Below the pieces are notes generated by a model. The model saw only the letters and a list, made by a program, of their open reading frames with translations. It made no database searches and was not told where the DNA came from. DNA of 64,000 bases from JADJOY01 sp046331705 [NCBI: bacterium] (lineage in GTDB: Bacteria; JADJOY01). Each line of letters starts with the position of its first letter. Position 1 is the stretch's first letter. Position numbers and translations under genes: made by a program. This document shows positions 36,093 to 44,689 of the stretch, piece by piece. Where the stretch lies: the NCBI GenBank assembly GCA_046331705.1, contig JAXLQJ010000035.1, positions 1-64,000 on the forward strand. The letters run 5' to 3'.

Positions 36093-37894
36093 CCGCGCCC
36101 GTGCGAACGCGCCTCGCGACCGCCATCGCGCTGCTCGCGATCGTGGCGCTGGGCGGCTGGCTGCGCTTCGACCGCATTCGCGAGACGTCGCCCTTTCTGT
36201 GGGACGACGCGATCCATCATCTGGAGGCGGTGTGGCTCCGCGACACGCTCCACTTCGCGCGCACCAGCATCGATCGCAAGCTCGCCGAGGCCCGGGGTGG
36301 CGGCGATCTCTGGACGTGGGAGGGCGAGCGCAAGCGCTTCGCTGCCGAGGTCGGCGGCCTCGCGCCGCGATTCGGGCGACCCGGCCACATGGTGCTGGTG
36401 ACGGCGGCCATGGCGGTGGTCGGCCCGGTCCCGTGGGCGGGTCCGCTGGTCTCGGCGATCGCGGGCACGCTCTCCATCGCCGTGCTCTTCGGGCTGGTTC
36501 GAGCAGCACGACGCGACGCTCGTGACGCCGACGCGATCGCGCTCGTCGCCGCCGCGTGGCTCGCTCTCGATCCGCTCTCGGTGCGGCTCTCGCGCGAAGG
36601 GCTGGCCGACGCCGACGGAATGCTCGCCGCGCTGGTCGCCTTCGCAGCCTACGTGCGCGCCCGCCGTCCCGGGGCGAGCGGCGGCTGGTGTTGGGCTGCC
36701 GGATTCCTCGCCGGGCTCGCGTTCACGGTCCAAACCCGGAACTTCTTGGTGGTCGCGGCGCTCGTTGCGTGGGAGCTGGCACCGGGCGCGTTGGCCGCGG
36801 GCAGGCGACTCACGGAACGAGCGCGGCGCGCGGCCGCGATCGCGACCTTCGCGGCGCTGCCGCTGGTGCTCGCGGAGGCGCCCTATTACCTCGCGTTCCT
36901 GGTGGGGCGATCCCACGGAATCGCGCCGGCGCTACGCGGCTACGCGCTCCAGGTGGTGGGGATCTTCGCCAATCACCACTACGCGAAGGCCCACTACGTC
37001 CACGCTTCGGCGCTCGCCAACCTCGCGAGCTACCCGTCGCTCTTCCACGCGCTCGCGGGCACCTGGCTGCCGCAGCTCGTGGTGGCAGTCGGGCTCGCCC
37101 AGGCGCTGACCAGGGCGGTTCGCGGGAGCCCCCGCGAAGCGCGCGCATCGGCGCAGCTCGCGTGCTCGTGGCTGCTGGGCTCGTTCGCGTTCCTGAGCGT
37201 GAGCGCCCCGCTGGCTCGCTACGCGTCGTTCTTCGTGCCCGCGATGAGCTGGCTCGCGGCGGAGGGCACGGTCGCCGCATGGTGCCTGGCGCGCGCGCGA
37301 GACGCCGCGGAGGGTGATCGGCGTCATGGACACACCCCGGGCGCGCGACTATCGTTTCGCGTTCTCGCGGGCGTCTGGCTCGCGGCAGCCGCCCTCGCTG
37401 CTGGCGTGCTCGGACGTGCGTCGCTCCGCGAGGCGGAGATCGCCGCACCCGGCTATCGAGACGCGGTGAACTGGATGCGCGACCACGGCACGGCCCGCCA
37501 CGTGAGCACGAGCCCGTTCGTGAGCCAGGTGTGGGCCGGAGTGGGCGAGGCCGAGCTCGTGCCCAGCGGCGCGGACGAGCTGGCTGCGCTGGTGGCATCC
37601 GGGCATCGCTTCTTGCTCGTGGACCTGATTCGCAACTTCTTCCTCGGGCCGTTCGCGCCGAGAGGCGCGCTCGTCGGCGAGATCGCGCGCCGCTGCGCGC
37701 CCGCGGCCACGTTTCCGAACGACTGGGCGAAGCGCTCCGAGTACCTCTTCGAGTTCAACTACGACGTGCGCGAGACGTGGCGGCGCATCGCTGCGGCGCC
37801 CGGCGATCGCACCGGAGTCATCGACGTCTTCGACCTCGCCGCGTGCACGGCCACCGCACCGGACACGCAAGCCCCTCGGTCATCGGAGCCCTGA
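36089..37894 (+). CDS. WDD-motif polytopic glycosyltransferase-like protein, copy 3
   Basis: A 601-residue third paralogue. The loop reads PFLWDDAIHHLE (W38-D39-D40), followed by an Arg/Asp-rich segment, and AEAPYYLAFLVGRSHG replaces the AELPYY element. A 10-11 helix core is followed by a soluble tail (DAVNWMRDHGTARHVSTSPFVSQVW) that resembles the tails of copies 1 and 2. The start is GTG inside the GTGA overlap. The stop TGA is directly followed by the ATG of the GT2 gene. As with the others, donor and acceptor are unknown. Keeping the acidic pair in all three copies argues that all are catalytic. Confidence 0.75.
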   Translation: MTAPVRTRLATAIALLAIVALGGWLRFDRIRETSPFLWDDAIHHLEAVWLRDTLHFARTSIDRKLAEARGGGDLWTWEGERKRFAAEVGGLAPRFGRPGHMVLVTAAMAVVGPVPWAGPLVSAIAGTLSIAVLFGLVRAARRDARDADAIALVAAAWLALDPLSVRLSREGLADADGMLAALVAFAAYVRARRPGASGGWCWAAGFLAGLAFTVQTRNFLVVAALVAWELAPGALAAGRRLTERARRAAAIATFAALPLVLAEAPYYLAFLVGRSHGIAPALRGYALQVVGIFANHHYAKAHYVHASALANLASYPSLFHALAGTWLPQLVVAVGLAQALTRAVRGSPREARASAQLACSWLLGSFAFLSVSAPLARYASFFVPAMSWLAAEGTVAAWCLARARDAAEGDRRHGHTPGARLSFRVLAGVWLAAAALAAGVLGRASLREAEIAAPGYRDAVNWMRDHGTARHVSTSPFVSQVWAGVGEAELVPSGADELAALVASGHRFLLVDLIRNFFLGPFAPRGALVGEIARRCAPAATFPNDWAKRSEYLFEFNYDVRETWRRIAAAPGDRTGVIDVFDLAACTATAPDTQAPRSSEP

Positions 37895-38662
37895 ATGTCT
37901 CAGCCGACGCCCCCCGCCGTTCGCGATCCCAACACACCGCACGAGCTCGAGCTCTCGGTGGTCATGCCGGCCTACAACGAAGAGGCGAACGTCGCGGACA
38001 CGGTGCGGCGTTGCGCGGCGGCCCTGGCGGGCACGCCGGGCGGCTTCGAGGTGATCGTGGTCGACGATGGCTCGAAGGACCGCACCCGCGAGGTTCTCGA
38101 TGGCATCGCCAGCGAGGTCCCCGAGCTGCGCGTGCTCGCTCAGGACCGCAACCGCGGATACGGCGCGGCGATCCGCCGCGGGATCTCGGAGTCGCGCGGG
38201 CGGCTGCTCGCGACCATCGACTCCGACGGCCAATTCGATCCCGCCGACATCCCGCGCATGCGCACCCGCATGGCCGACGGCATCCACTGCGTCGCGGGCT
38301 ATCGGACCGCCAAGAAGGACACCCTGCCCCGGGTGGTGGCGAACTGGGGCTACAACCTGCTCACCAAGGCCTTGGTCGGCATCGACTTCCGCGATTCGCA
38401 ATGCGCCCTCAAGGTCTTCGACGGTGACTTGATCCGCAGCATCCGCACCGAAGCCGTCGGATTCACGTTCCCGAGCGAGATCCTGGTGAAGCTCGTGAAC
38501 ATGGGCTATCGCGTCACGGAGGAGCCGGTGAGCCACGCTCACCGCGCCGCCGGGCAGTCGAACATCCGCTTCTTCCGCACCACGCGCATCATGTTCATCT
38601 TCCTGCTCTACATGCGCTTCAAGGTGTTCTTGTATCGCGGCCACCTCATCGAAGCGCCGTGA
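37895..38662 (+). CDS. GT2 glycosyltransferase, polyprenyl-phosphate-sugar synthase type
   Basis: A 255-residue cytosolic GT-A enzyme of family 2, close to DPM1-type polyprenyl-phosphate mannosyl/glucosyltransferases. The nucleotide-sugar site shows VVMPAYNEEANVADT, VVDDGSKDRT and a DSDGQFDP metal-binding motif, with EEPVSHAHR near the end. A hydrophobic stretch (IMFIFLLYMRFKVFLY) may touch the membrane, but there are no clear trans-membrane pairs. It should load a sugar from UDP or GDP onto a polyprenyl phosphate. Directly following three GT-C-like genes without a gap, it probably makes their donor (inference). The operon ends here; the next gene converges. Confidence 0.85.
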   Translation: MSQPTPPAVRDPNTPHELELSVVMPAYNEEANVADTVRRCAAALAGTPGGFEVIVVDDGSKDRTREVLDGIASEVPELRVLAQDRNRGYGAAIRRGISESRGRLLATIDSDGQFDPADIPRMRTRMADGIHCVAGYRTAKKDTLPRVVANWGYNLLTKALVGIDFRDSQCALKVFDGDLIRSIRTEAVGFTFPSEILVKLVNMGYRVTEEPVSHAHRAAGQSNIRFFRTTRIMFIFLLYMRFKVFLYRGHLIEAP

Positions 38663-38692
38663 CCCCAGCGCCGCGGGCCGATCCCAGGCGCC

Positions 38693-39124
38693 TCACGGAA
38701 GCTCGACGATCTTCCAGTAGGCCTCGAGCAGGCTGACGAGCCGAATGAAGTCGTCGCCCACCGTCTCCTTGAGGATGTAGCCCGCGATGTTGTTGCGATA
38801 CGCGGCGGTGATGTCCTCGTCGTGCTTCGACGTCGTGAGCACGAACACCACCGAGTCCCTGAGCTTGGGGTCACCGCGCACGACGTCGAGGAATTCGAGG
38901 CCGTTCATCCGCGGCATGCGAATGTCCAGCAAAATGAGATAGGGGCGCGGAAGCGCCTCTCGCCCGTTTTCCCCGCGCAAGAGCTCCAGCGCATCGATTC
39001 CATCGCGGGCCACCGCGAGGGGATTGAGGATGCGCATCGATCGAAACGCGCGCTGAATGGCCACGACATCGACCTCGTCGTCCTCGACGAGCAAGAGCTG
39101 AACGGGACTTGCGCTGCGACTCAT
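38693..39124 (-). CDS. Single-domain response regulator, Rcp1-like
   Basis: A 143-residue stand-alone receiver. The acidic pocket is E14-D15-D16 (LVEDDEVDVV), the phospho-acceptor is D67 (LLDIRMPRMNG), and the switch Thr/Lys pair is in VLTTSKHDED. The C-terminal tail (AYWKIVELP) is typical of the Rcp1/phytochrome-associated type, which dimerises and often has no DNA-binding output. The ATG overlaps the stop of its cognate histidine kinase (ATGA). It is paralogous to the regulator at 46633, which ends YWNVVMLP, so this kinase/regulator pair was duplicated around the cyclic-di-GMP gene. Confidence 0.88.
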   Translation of the reverse strand: MSRSASPVQLLLVEDDEVDVVAIQRAFRSMRILNPLAVARDGIDALELLRGENGREALPRPYLILLDIRMPRMNGLEFLDVVRGDPKLRDSVVFVLTTSKHDEDITAAYRNNIAGYILKETVGDDFIRLVSLLEAYWKIVELP

Positions 39125-41637
39125 CGAGCCTCCGTGCCCGGGATCTCTTTCGGCCATGTGAAACGGAACGTAACACCGCGCGGCGCAGCGGGCTCCACTT
39201 CGATCGTGCCGCCGCGCAGCTCCACGAGCCGTCGGACCAACGCCAGCCCCATGCCGCTGCCTTCGACCTCGTCCCGCGGTCTGAGCGTTTCGAACATCGC
39301 GAAGATGCGGGAATGGTACTCGGATGGGATGCCTGGACCGTCGTCCGAAACCCGGAACTCGTGCGCTGCCGGCGTGTCTCGCCACGCCACCGTGATCACG
39401 CCGCTCGTGCCATCGTGGTGCTTGATGGCGTTGCCGATCAGATTCTGGAAGACCTGGTGGAGCCCGGTACGATCGGTGCGAAGCACGGGAAACGGACCGG
39501 GCGCCTCGAGGCGGAATCCCGGCGGCCACTCGAGCAGCGACGACACGTCGCGCAGCAGCACCGCCACGTCCACCAGGTGGAGCTCGTTGCGCGTCTTGGA
39601 CGCACGCGCGTATTCCAGGAGCGCAGTGAGCAGCGCATCCATGCGCCGCACCCGGCCACGCAAGAGATCGAAGTGCCGCTTCGAATCATCGCCCGCATGG
39701 GCTCCGAGATCGGCCACGAGCCAGCTCGTGAGCTGGTCGATCGCCCGCAGTGGTGCCCGCAGATCGTGAGAGGCGACGTACGCGAACTGCTCGAGGTCGC
39801 GGTTGGAGCGCACGAGCTCCTCGGTACGACTCGCGAGCTCTCGCTCGGCGCGTCGCCGCGCCTCGACGTCCCAGACCACCGCCAGCGTAAAGCGCCCCGC
39901 CGCGAGCTCGACCGGCCCGAGCGCGACGTCGATCCCGAACGTCGAGCCATCCTTGCGCAGCCCGGCCAGCTCATTCGCCTCCCCCATCGCACGAGTTCGC
40001 GGCGCACGCGTGTACTCGCTGCGTCGGTCGATGTGCCGTTCGCGGCGATCCGCCGGCAGCAAGGCTTCGACGTCAGCACCGACCAGCGCGCATTCGTCGT
40101 AGCCGAACATCTCGTGACAAGCATGATTCGCCTGGTAGATCGTGCCGTTCGCCGCAACCAACAGCATGCCGAGGGGAGCCTGCGCCACGATGCTCTCGAA
40201 CTGCTGCGAGCGCGCCAGCGCCGCTTTCCGCAGATGTTGGATCCGACCGATCGTCACGGAGAGGCCGAGGCCCGTCGTGAGGAGGATCCAGGCCAGCGGA
40301 GATCCGTGATCCGCCGAATCGACGATTCGAAGCGTCCAGCGTCGATCACCCAGCTCGATGTGAACGGCGGCGCTCGGCAGCGTGCGACGAACGGAGGTCA
40401 CAGAACGGTGCACCGCGTCGACGCCGTCGGCGACGAACGCGACCTCGAAGGGTGCGAAGGGCTCGGCGAGCGCGCGAGCCAGCGCCAGCGGGTCGAATGC
40501 CGCGGCGACGTACGCTGCGGACTGACGGTCCTGGACGCAGGGAACGACGAAGACGAGCGAAGAGCGCTCCGGCCCGGCGTCGTTGCCGTCCTGTGCGAGC
40601 GGATCGAAGGCCGTGATCGGGCGCCCGCTCGCGATCCGTGCACGAATCGCAGTCGCGACCCCGCGAACGTCGATCGGCGTCGTCCCTGGCAAGTGGCGCT
40701 CGAGCTTTTCCTGATCCCCGAGCCCGAGCCACGCAATCGCCGTCACCTGCGGCGCGGTCGCGAACAAGCGGTCCGTCGCCGTCGCCCAATCGAGCCCCGA
40801 CGGTGCTCGCTCTTCCCATTCGTGGCCCCAATGCAGAGTCACTTGCGCCATCGACAGGACCGACGCCCGCCACTGGGCTGCGAGCGAACGCGCCAGCGCC
40901 TCGACCCTCGCCTGCTGATCGGCCGCGGACTGGATCAGCAATGCGCGCCACAGACCCATCCCGACGGCGGCCGTTGCGAGCGCCCAAGCAATCGGGTACC
41001 AGCTCGGTATCGCTCGTGAATCACGTCGTTCGCCGAGCAAGAGCTGGAGCAGCCCAGCGCTGACTAGAGCGAGTCCGAACGCGGTGGGTATCGCCATCTC
41101 TGAGAAGCGGCCCCAGGCGAACGCACCCGGAACACCGAACCCGTGGCCGACCAAGGCGAGCACGCCGATCGCGAGCACCATGCTCGCAGCGACTCCCACG
41201 AATGCATCCCGTCGGGCGCTCGACGGTCCCGCGGCGGCAGCCAGCGCGACTCCGAGAAGCACCAGGCAGCACGACACGTTGAGCCCCATCCGGCCGTTGG
41301 CGCCGTCCACCACGAAGCCCACCGGAATGAAAGCGGTGTCGATGCCGAGCGAGACTCCCGCCAGATGCTCGAAGGTGGTGAGCGTACCGATCAGCGCGGC
41401 GGCGCTTCCCGCCACGGCGGCAACCGTGCGAACCCGCCGTTGCAGCGCCCACAAGCTCGCCCCGGCACAGACGAACGCCAGGCCCGAGTTGAGCTGAGTG
41501 GCCACGCGCCCGGGCTCGAGCTCGATGAGCGCGCGCGCCTGCAGGCGCCACGCGATGATCACCAACAACCCGAAACCCAGGCCGCAGATTCCTGCGAGCG
41601 CGGGTAGCAGGCTGCGAAGTCGCGCCGGCAGCGTCAT
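39121..41637 (-). CDS. Membrane sensor histidine kinase with PAS domain
   Basis: An 838-residue sensor. The N-terminal 240 residues contain about seven helices (MASE-like). Then comes an extracytoplasmic sensor region (about 240-425), another helix (SPLAWILLTTGLGLSVTIG), and a PAS domain (FESIVAQAPLGMLLVAANGTIYQANHACHEMFG). HisKA follows with H624 in YVASHDLRAP, then HATPase with the N box (NLIGNAIKHHD) and G box (GPGIPSEYHS, GSGMGLAL). It phosphorylates the Rcp1-like regulator encoded next. The C-terminal third is clearly paralogous to the kinase at 44690 (RPRDEVEGSG in both). The signal is unknown. The start is ATG at 41637; the 590-base gap upstream is shared with the GGDEF-EAL gene. Confidence 0.88.
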   Translation of the reverse strand: MTLPARLRSLLPALAGICGLGFGLLVIIAWRLQARALIELEPGRVATQLNSGLAFVCAGASLWALQRRVRTVAAVAGSAAALIGTLTTFEHLAGVSLGIDTAFIPVGFVVDGANGRMGLNVSCCLVLLGVALAAAAGPSSARRDAFVGVAASMVLAIGVLALVGHGFGVPGAFAWGRFSEMAIPTAFGLALVSAGLLQLLLGERRDSRAIPSWYPIAWALATAAVGMGLWRALLIQSAADQQARVEALARSLAAQWRASVLSMAQVTLHWGHEWEERAPSGLDWATATDRLFATAPQVTAIAWLGLGDQEKLERHLPGTTPIDVRGVATAIRARIASGRPITAFDPLAQDGNDAGPERSSLVFVVPCVQDRQSAAYVAAAFDPLALARALAEPFAPFEVAFVADGVDAVHRSVTSVRRTLPSAAVHIELGDRRWTLRIVDSADHGSPLAWILLTTGLGLSVTIGRIQHLRKAALARSQQFESIVAQAPLGMLLVAANGTIYQANHACHEMFGYDECALVGADVEALLPADRRERHIDRRSEYTRAPRTRAMGEANELAGLRKDGSTFGIDVALGPVELAAGRFTLAVVWDVEARRRAERELASRTEELVRSNRDLEQFAYVASHDLRAPLRAIDQLTSWLVADLGAHAGDDSKRHFDLLRGRVRRMDALLTALLEYARASKTRNELHLVDVAVLLRDVSSLLEWPPGFRLEAPGPFPVLRTDRTGLHQVFQNLIGNAIKHHDGTSGVITVAWRDTPAAHEFRVSDDGPGIPSEYHSRIFAMFETLRPRDEVEGSGMGLALVRRLVELRGGTIEVEPAAPRGVTFRFTWPKEIPGTEAR

Positions 41638-42226
41638 CGGCTCACCCGACCTCGGTCACGATGTGCGCGGAAATCACGGCCGTCGTGCGACCGTGCAGAC
41701 GGATCTTGGCCGGCGCTCGCGTGATCTCGCCCCTCGTGCATGTGGCGCTAGAGTCGCCGAGCGCACCGATGACGATCAAGACCTGATCGACGCCGAAAGG
41801 CGGCGTTCGCAAGATCTCGCGCCACCTGCCAGCTCCCTGGGTGCCCTGCGAATGGCGGTCATCGACAGCGGGTATTCGCGTTCGGCGAGCGGACTGTGAC
41901 CTAGCAAGCAGCATGCAGCAACACCGAGGAGAGCGCGCGTCCGGACTCATCTGGCGGCTGGAAGTGGCTCGGGAGTGGACCGCCTCGCGGCATACCCTTC
42001 CGCATCGGCCCGGCCAGAACGGTCGATTTGTGGCTGCCTCGACGACGATCACGCTACCGCTGGTGCCACATCGACACATCCAAGCGTCCGGCGACCGGTT
42101 GAACCGATCGGCGCAACCTGCTGGAATACCTCGAACATCCTCATCGGCGCCATGACAGACGCTGACGGCGGCTCCGAACGCGTCGGCAACCAGGGTGGGT
42201 GACGAGCGAACGAGGTAGCCAAACAC
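41638..42226. other. Divergent intergenic region (589 bases), no supported gene
   Basis: This is the gap between two divergent signalling genes and should hold both promoters. A minus-strand frame of 278 codons spans it (41642-42478), but its codon use and composition look random and it runs into the start of the GGDEF-EAL gene. I see no repeat, tRNA or terminator. The lack of normal coding signal suggests a long regulatory region or a decayed gene. Confidence 0.5.
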
Positions 42227-44215
42227 GTGCTGTCCACTCTGGAGAATCGAAGCGGCACCGATATTGCAGACGCGGCAGATCAGCCACCGGCGGCGTCCCG
42301 CGAAATCGGGATCGGCGTTGCATCGCCGTCGCGCGAGACGCCCCGAAGCGGCGGAAAGGTTGTTTTCCGAGTGACTCGCGACATCGACGACGACGGCCAG
42401 CCAGGGACTCCGATCCGGATCCTGCTGATCGACGACGACGTCGTCGATCGGGAAAACCTGCGCCGTCTCCTCCGACACACCAAGCTCGAGGTCGTCGTCA
42501 CCGAAGCCGGCTCGGCACGGGCTGCCTTGTCACTCTTGGAGGAATACCATTTCGACGTGGTGCTCCTCGACGTGCGACTCGGTGATGCGAGCGGCTCGGA
42601 GCTGCTGCCTTGCATCCTCGGCGAAACCGGCGAGCGCCGTTGCGCCGTCATCATGGTCACGGGCCAAGGGGACGAACGAAGCCTCGTCCACGCGATGCGC
42701 GCCGGAGTCTACGATTACTTGGCCAAGGGCAGCGTCACGAGCGAAGCGCTGGAGCTGGCGATTCTCGGGAGCATGCGGTGGCTCGAGCACGATCGCCAGT
42801 TGCGCGAGGCGCGCGAGCGCCTGACGCGGCTCGGGATGTACGACCCGCTCACGGGTCTCCCCAACCGCACCCTGTTCTTCGATCGTCTCGAGCAAGCTCG
42901 CGCCGCCACCCAGCGGGGTGCGCCGCCGTTCGCCCTGCTCATGATGGACCTCGACTTCTTCAAGGAGGTCAACGACACGCTAGGACACGAGGCGGGCGAT
43001 CTCATGCTCTGCGAGGTGGGCAACCGGCTCCGTGAGATCACTCGCTCCAACGACAGCTTCGCGCGCGTCGGGGGCGACGAGTTCAGCGGGCTGCTGCATG
43101 GCGTGGACTCCGTCGCAGCCGCCGTGATCGTCGCCGAGAAGATCAGCGCGTCCGTTCGGCAGCCGGTCGTGATCGAGGGGCAGATGGTCTCGGTCGGCAT
43201 CTCGATCGGCATCGTGCTGGTCAACGACGCATCGATCAGCTCGCGGATTCTCTTGAGCTGGGCGGATCAGGCCATGTACAGCGCCAAGCGCGCGGGTCGC
43301 GACTACGAGATATTCAGCGATCGGGGCGAAGTTCCCGAGCCTCGCCCGCTGCTCATCGCCGCACAGCTTCCCACGGCGCTCGAGCGGGGGGAGATCTATC
43401 TTCACTACCAGCCGAAGATCGATCTCGGAACCGGTGAGATGGTTGGCGTCGAGGCGCTGGCGCGCTGGACCAGCCCGACGCTCGGCGAGGTGGCGCCGGG
43501 CGAGTTCATTCCGATCGCCGAGCGTTCGGCCGCCATCCAAGCCATCACGCGTCGGGTGGTCGAGCTGGCGCTCGATCAGCACGACGCGTGGTGCCGCGAC
43601 GGAGTGGTGTTGCCGGTGGCGGTGAATCTTTCGCCACGCTCGCTCGACGACGAGGGTCTTCCCGAGTTCGTACGGCATGCGCTCGCCGTGCGCAACATCG
43701 CGCCGCGACTTCTGACGCTCGAGCTCACCGAGACGGCGCTGGTCTCGAACACGAGCCGCGCTCGCAACGTGCTGGAGCAGATTCGCGCCATGGGGGTCGG
43801 CCTGTCGATCGACGACTTCGGGGCAGGATTCACCTCGTTCCGCTATCTGCGCGACTTCGAGGTGTCGGAAATCAAGGTCGACGGCATGTTCGTCGCCCAG
43901 CTTCAGCGCGCACAGCGCGACCAGTCGATCGTGCGCTCCGTGGCGGAGCTGGCGAAGGGCTTCGGTGTGAAGCTGGTGGCGGAAGGCATCGAATCAGAAG
44001 CGCTCTGGCCGATGCTCCGTAGTCTCGGCTGCCACGTCGGTCAGGGCTTCAGCATCGCGCGGCCGATGTCGGGGACCGACGTTCCCAGTTGGAGCGGGCA
44101 CTGGAGCCGCCGGCTCGAGACCCGCAAGGAGTTCTATCGCGGCGTGCGACGACTGCGGGTGAATGACCTGCTGAACACGACTGACATCGCGCCCTCGTAC
44201 GGTTCCCCGAACTGA
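42227..44215 (+). CDS. REC-GGDEF-EAL cyclic-di-GMP signalling protein
   Basis: A 662-residue soluble protein. A disordered head of about 60 residues precedes a receiver with its acidic pocket at LLIDDDVVD and phospho-acceptor D115 (VVLLDVRLGD). A GGDEF domain has the intact catalytic motif at residues 282-286 (RVGGDEFSG). An EAL domain has E409-A-L (GVEALARW) plus the metal and catalytic segments NLSPRSL, LELTETAL and DDFGAGFTSFRYL. Both catalytic motifs look intact, so it could make or break cyclic-di-GMP under control of phosphorylation. No I-site RxxD was identified. GTG 42227 has a weak GAGG upstream; GTG 42371, closer to the receiver, is an alternative. It sits between two related kinase/regulator pairs. 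Confidence 0.88.
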   Translation: MLSTLENRSGTDIADAADQPPAASREIGIGVASPSRETPRSGGKVVFRVTRDIDDDGQPGTPIRILLIDDDVVDRENLRRLLRHTKLEVVVTEAGSARAALSLLEEYHFDVVLLDVRLGDASGSELLPCILGETGERRCAVIMVTGQGDERSLVHAMRAGVYDYLAKGSVTSEALELAILGSMRWLEHDRQLREARERLTRLGMYDPLTGLPNRTLFFDRLEQARAATQRGAPPFALLMMDLDFFKEVNDTLGHEAGDLMLCEVGNRLREITRSNDSFARVGGDEFSGLLHGVDSVAAAVIVAEKISASVRQPVVIEGQMVSVGISIGIVLVNDASISSRILLSWADQAMYSAKRAGRDYEIFSDRGEVPEPRPLLIAAQLPTALERGEIYLHYQPKIDLGTGEMVGVEALARWTSPTLGEVAPGEFIPIAERSAAIQAITRRVVELALDQHDAWCRDGVVLPVAVNLSPRSLDDEGLPEFVRHALAVRNIAPRLLTLELTETALVSNTSRARNVLEQIRAMGVGLSIDDFGAGFTSFRYLRDFEVSEIKVDGMFVAQLQRAQRDQSIVRSVAELAKGFGVKLVAEGIESEALWPMLRSLGCHVGQGFSIARPMSGTDVPSWSGHWSRRLETRKEFYRGVRRLRVNDLLNTTDIAPSYGSPN

Positions 44216-44256
44216 TCCCTCGACTGCGCACCCATCCAGTCCGAGTCCGCCGCTTG

Positions 44257-44284
44257 CTGGCCTGGCCGCCGCTTCCGAGGCCAG
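44257..44284 (+). terminator. Possible stem-loop terminator after the GGDEF-EAL gene
   Basis: CTGGCCT and AGGCCAG pair as a 7-bp stem with a 14-base loop, 41 bases after the stop at 44215. There is no T-run, so its function is uncertain. Confidence 0.3.
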
Positions 44285-44675
44285 ATGGCGCGAAAGTGCA
44301 ACCGGGCAACTCTCCTGACGCCCAACGGGTCTGCGCGTCGAAGCGGTAACCTCTTCAGCTAAATGGCGAGCAAGACGCTACTGGCCCGGCACGCTTCTGC
44401 ATTATCTTCCGTTGCGGCACGTCACCACCAGGACCGGCGCTCGCCGGGGCGGGTACTGATCAGGGGTACGCAAGCGTCCAACGAACGTTGAGCCCGGCGG
44501 TCCCTGCGCGTGGCGGTTACATTCGCGAGCGATGGGTAAGCTAGCGACCTGACACGGCTGCCGTGTGACTTGAATCCGTCCGCCGAGCGTCGGGCCAACG
44601 ATCCGGTACACCCAGACCCGTCAGCGGCTTCGCGACGGGCCCACGCAGTCGCGATTGCCGCCGCCACTGGGCGGC

Positions 44676-44680
44676 AGGAG
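44676..44680 (+). promoter_or_regulatory. Ribosome binding site favouring GTG 44690
   Basis: AGGAG lies nine bases before an in-frame GTG. The longer frame starts with TTG at 44570 and has no comparable site. Confidence 0.45.
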
Positions 44681-44689
44681 TGTCGCCCC

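Larger units (their letters stand above)
44216..44689 (+). other. Intergenic region upstream of the Kai operon
   Basis: About 470 bases separate the GGDEF-EAL stop from the preferred start of the next kinase. Except for the stem-loop at 44257-44284 I see nothing definite. AT-richer patches (for example GGTAACCTCTTCAGCTAAAT near 44346-44365) may hold the Kai operon promoter. No tRNA fits, although some phrases recall tRNA arms. Confidence 0.45.

Noticed and set aside
41642-42478. 278-codon minus-strand frame in the gap before the GGDEF-EAL gene
   Set aside because: Composition looks random, no known domain, overlaps the start of a certain gene; reported as gap instead.
44300-44400. tRNA-like phrases in the gap upstream of the Kai operon
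   Set aside because: No acceptor stem or T-loop GGTTCGA could be paired on either strand.
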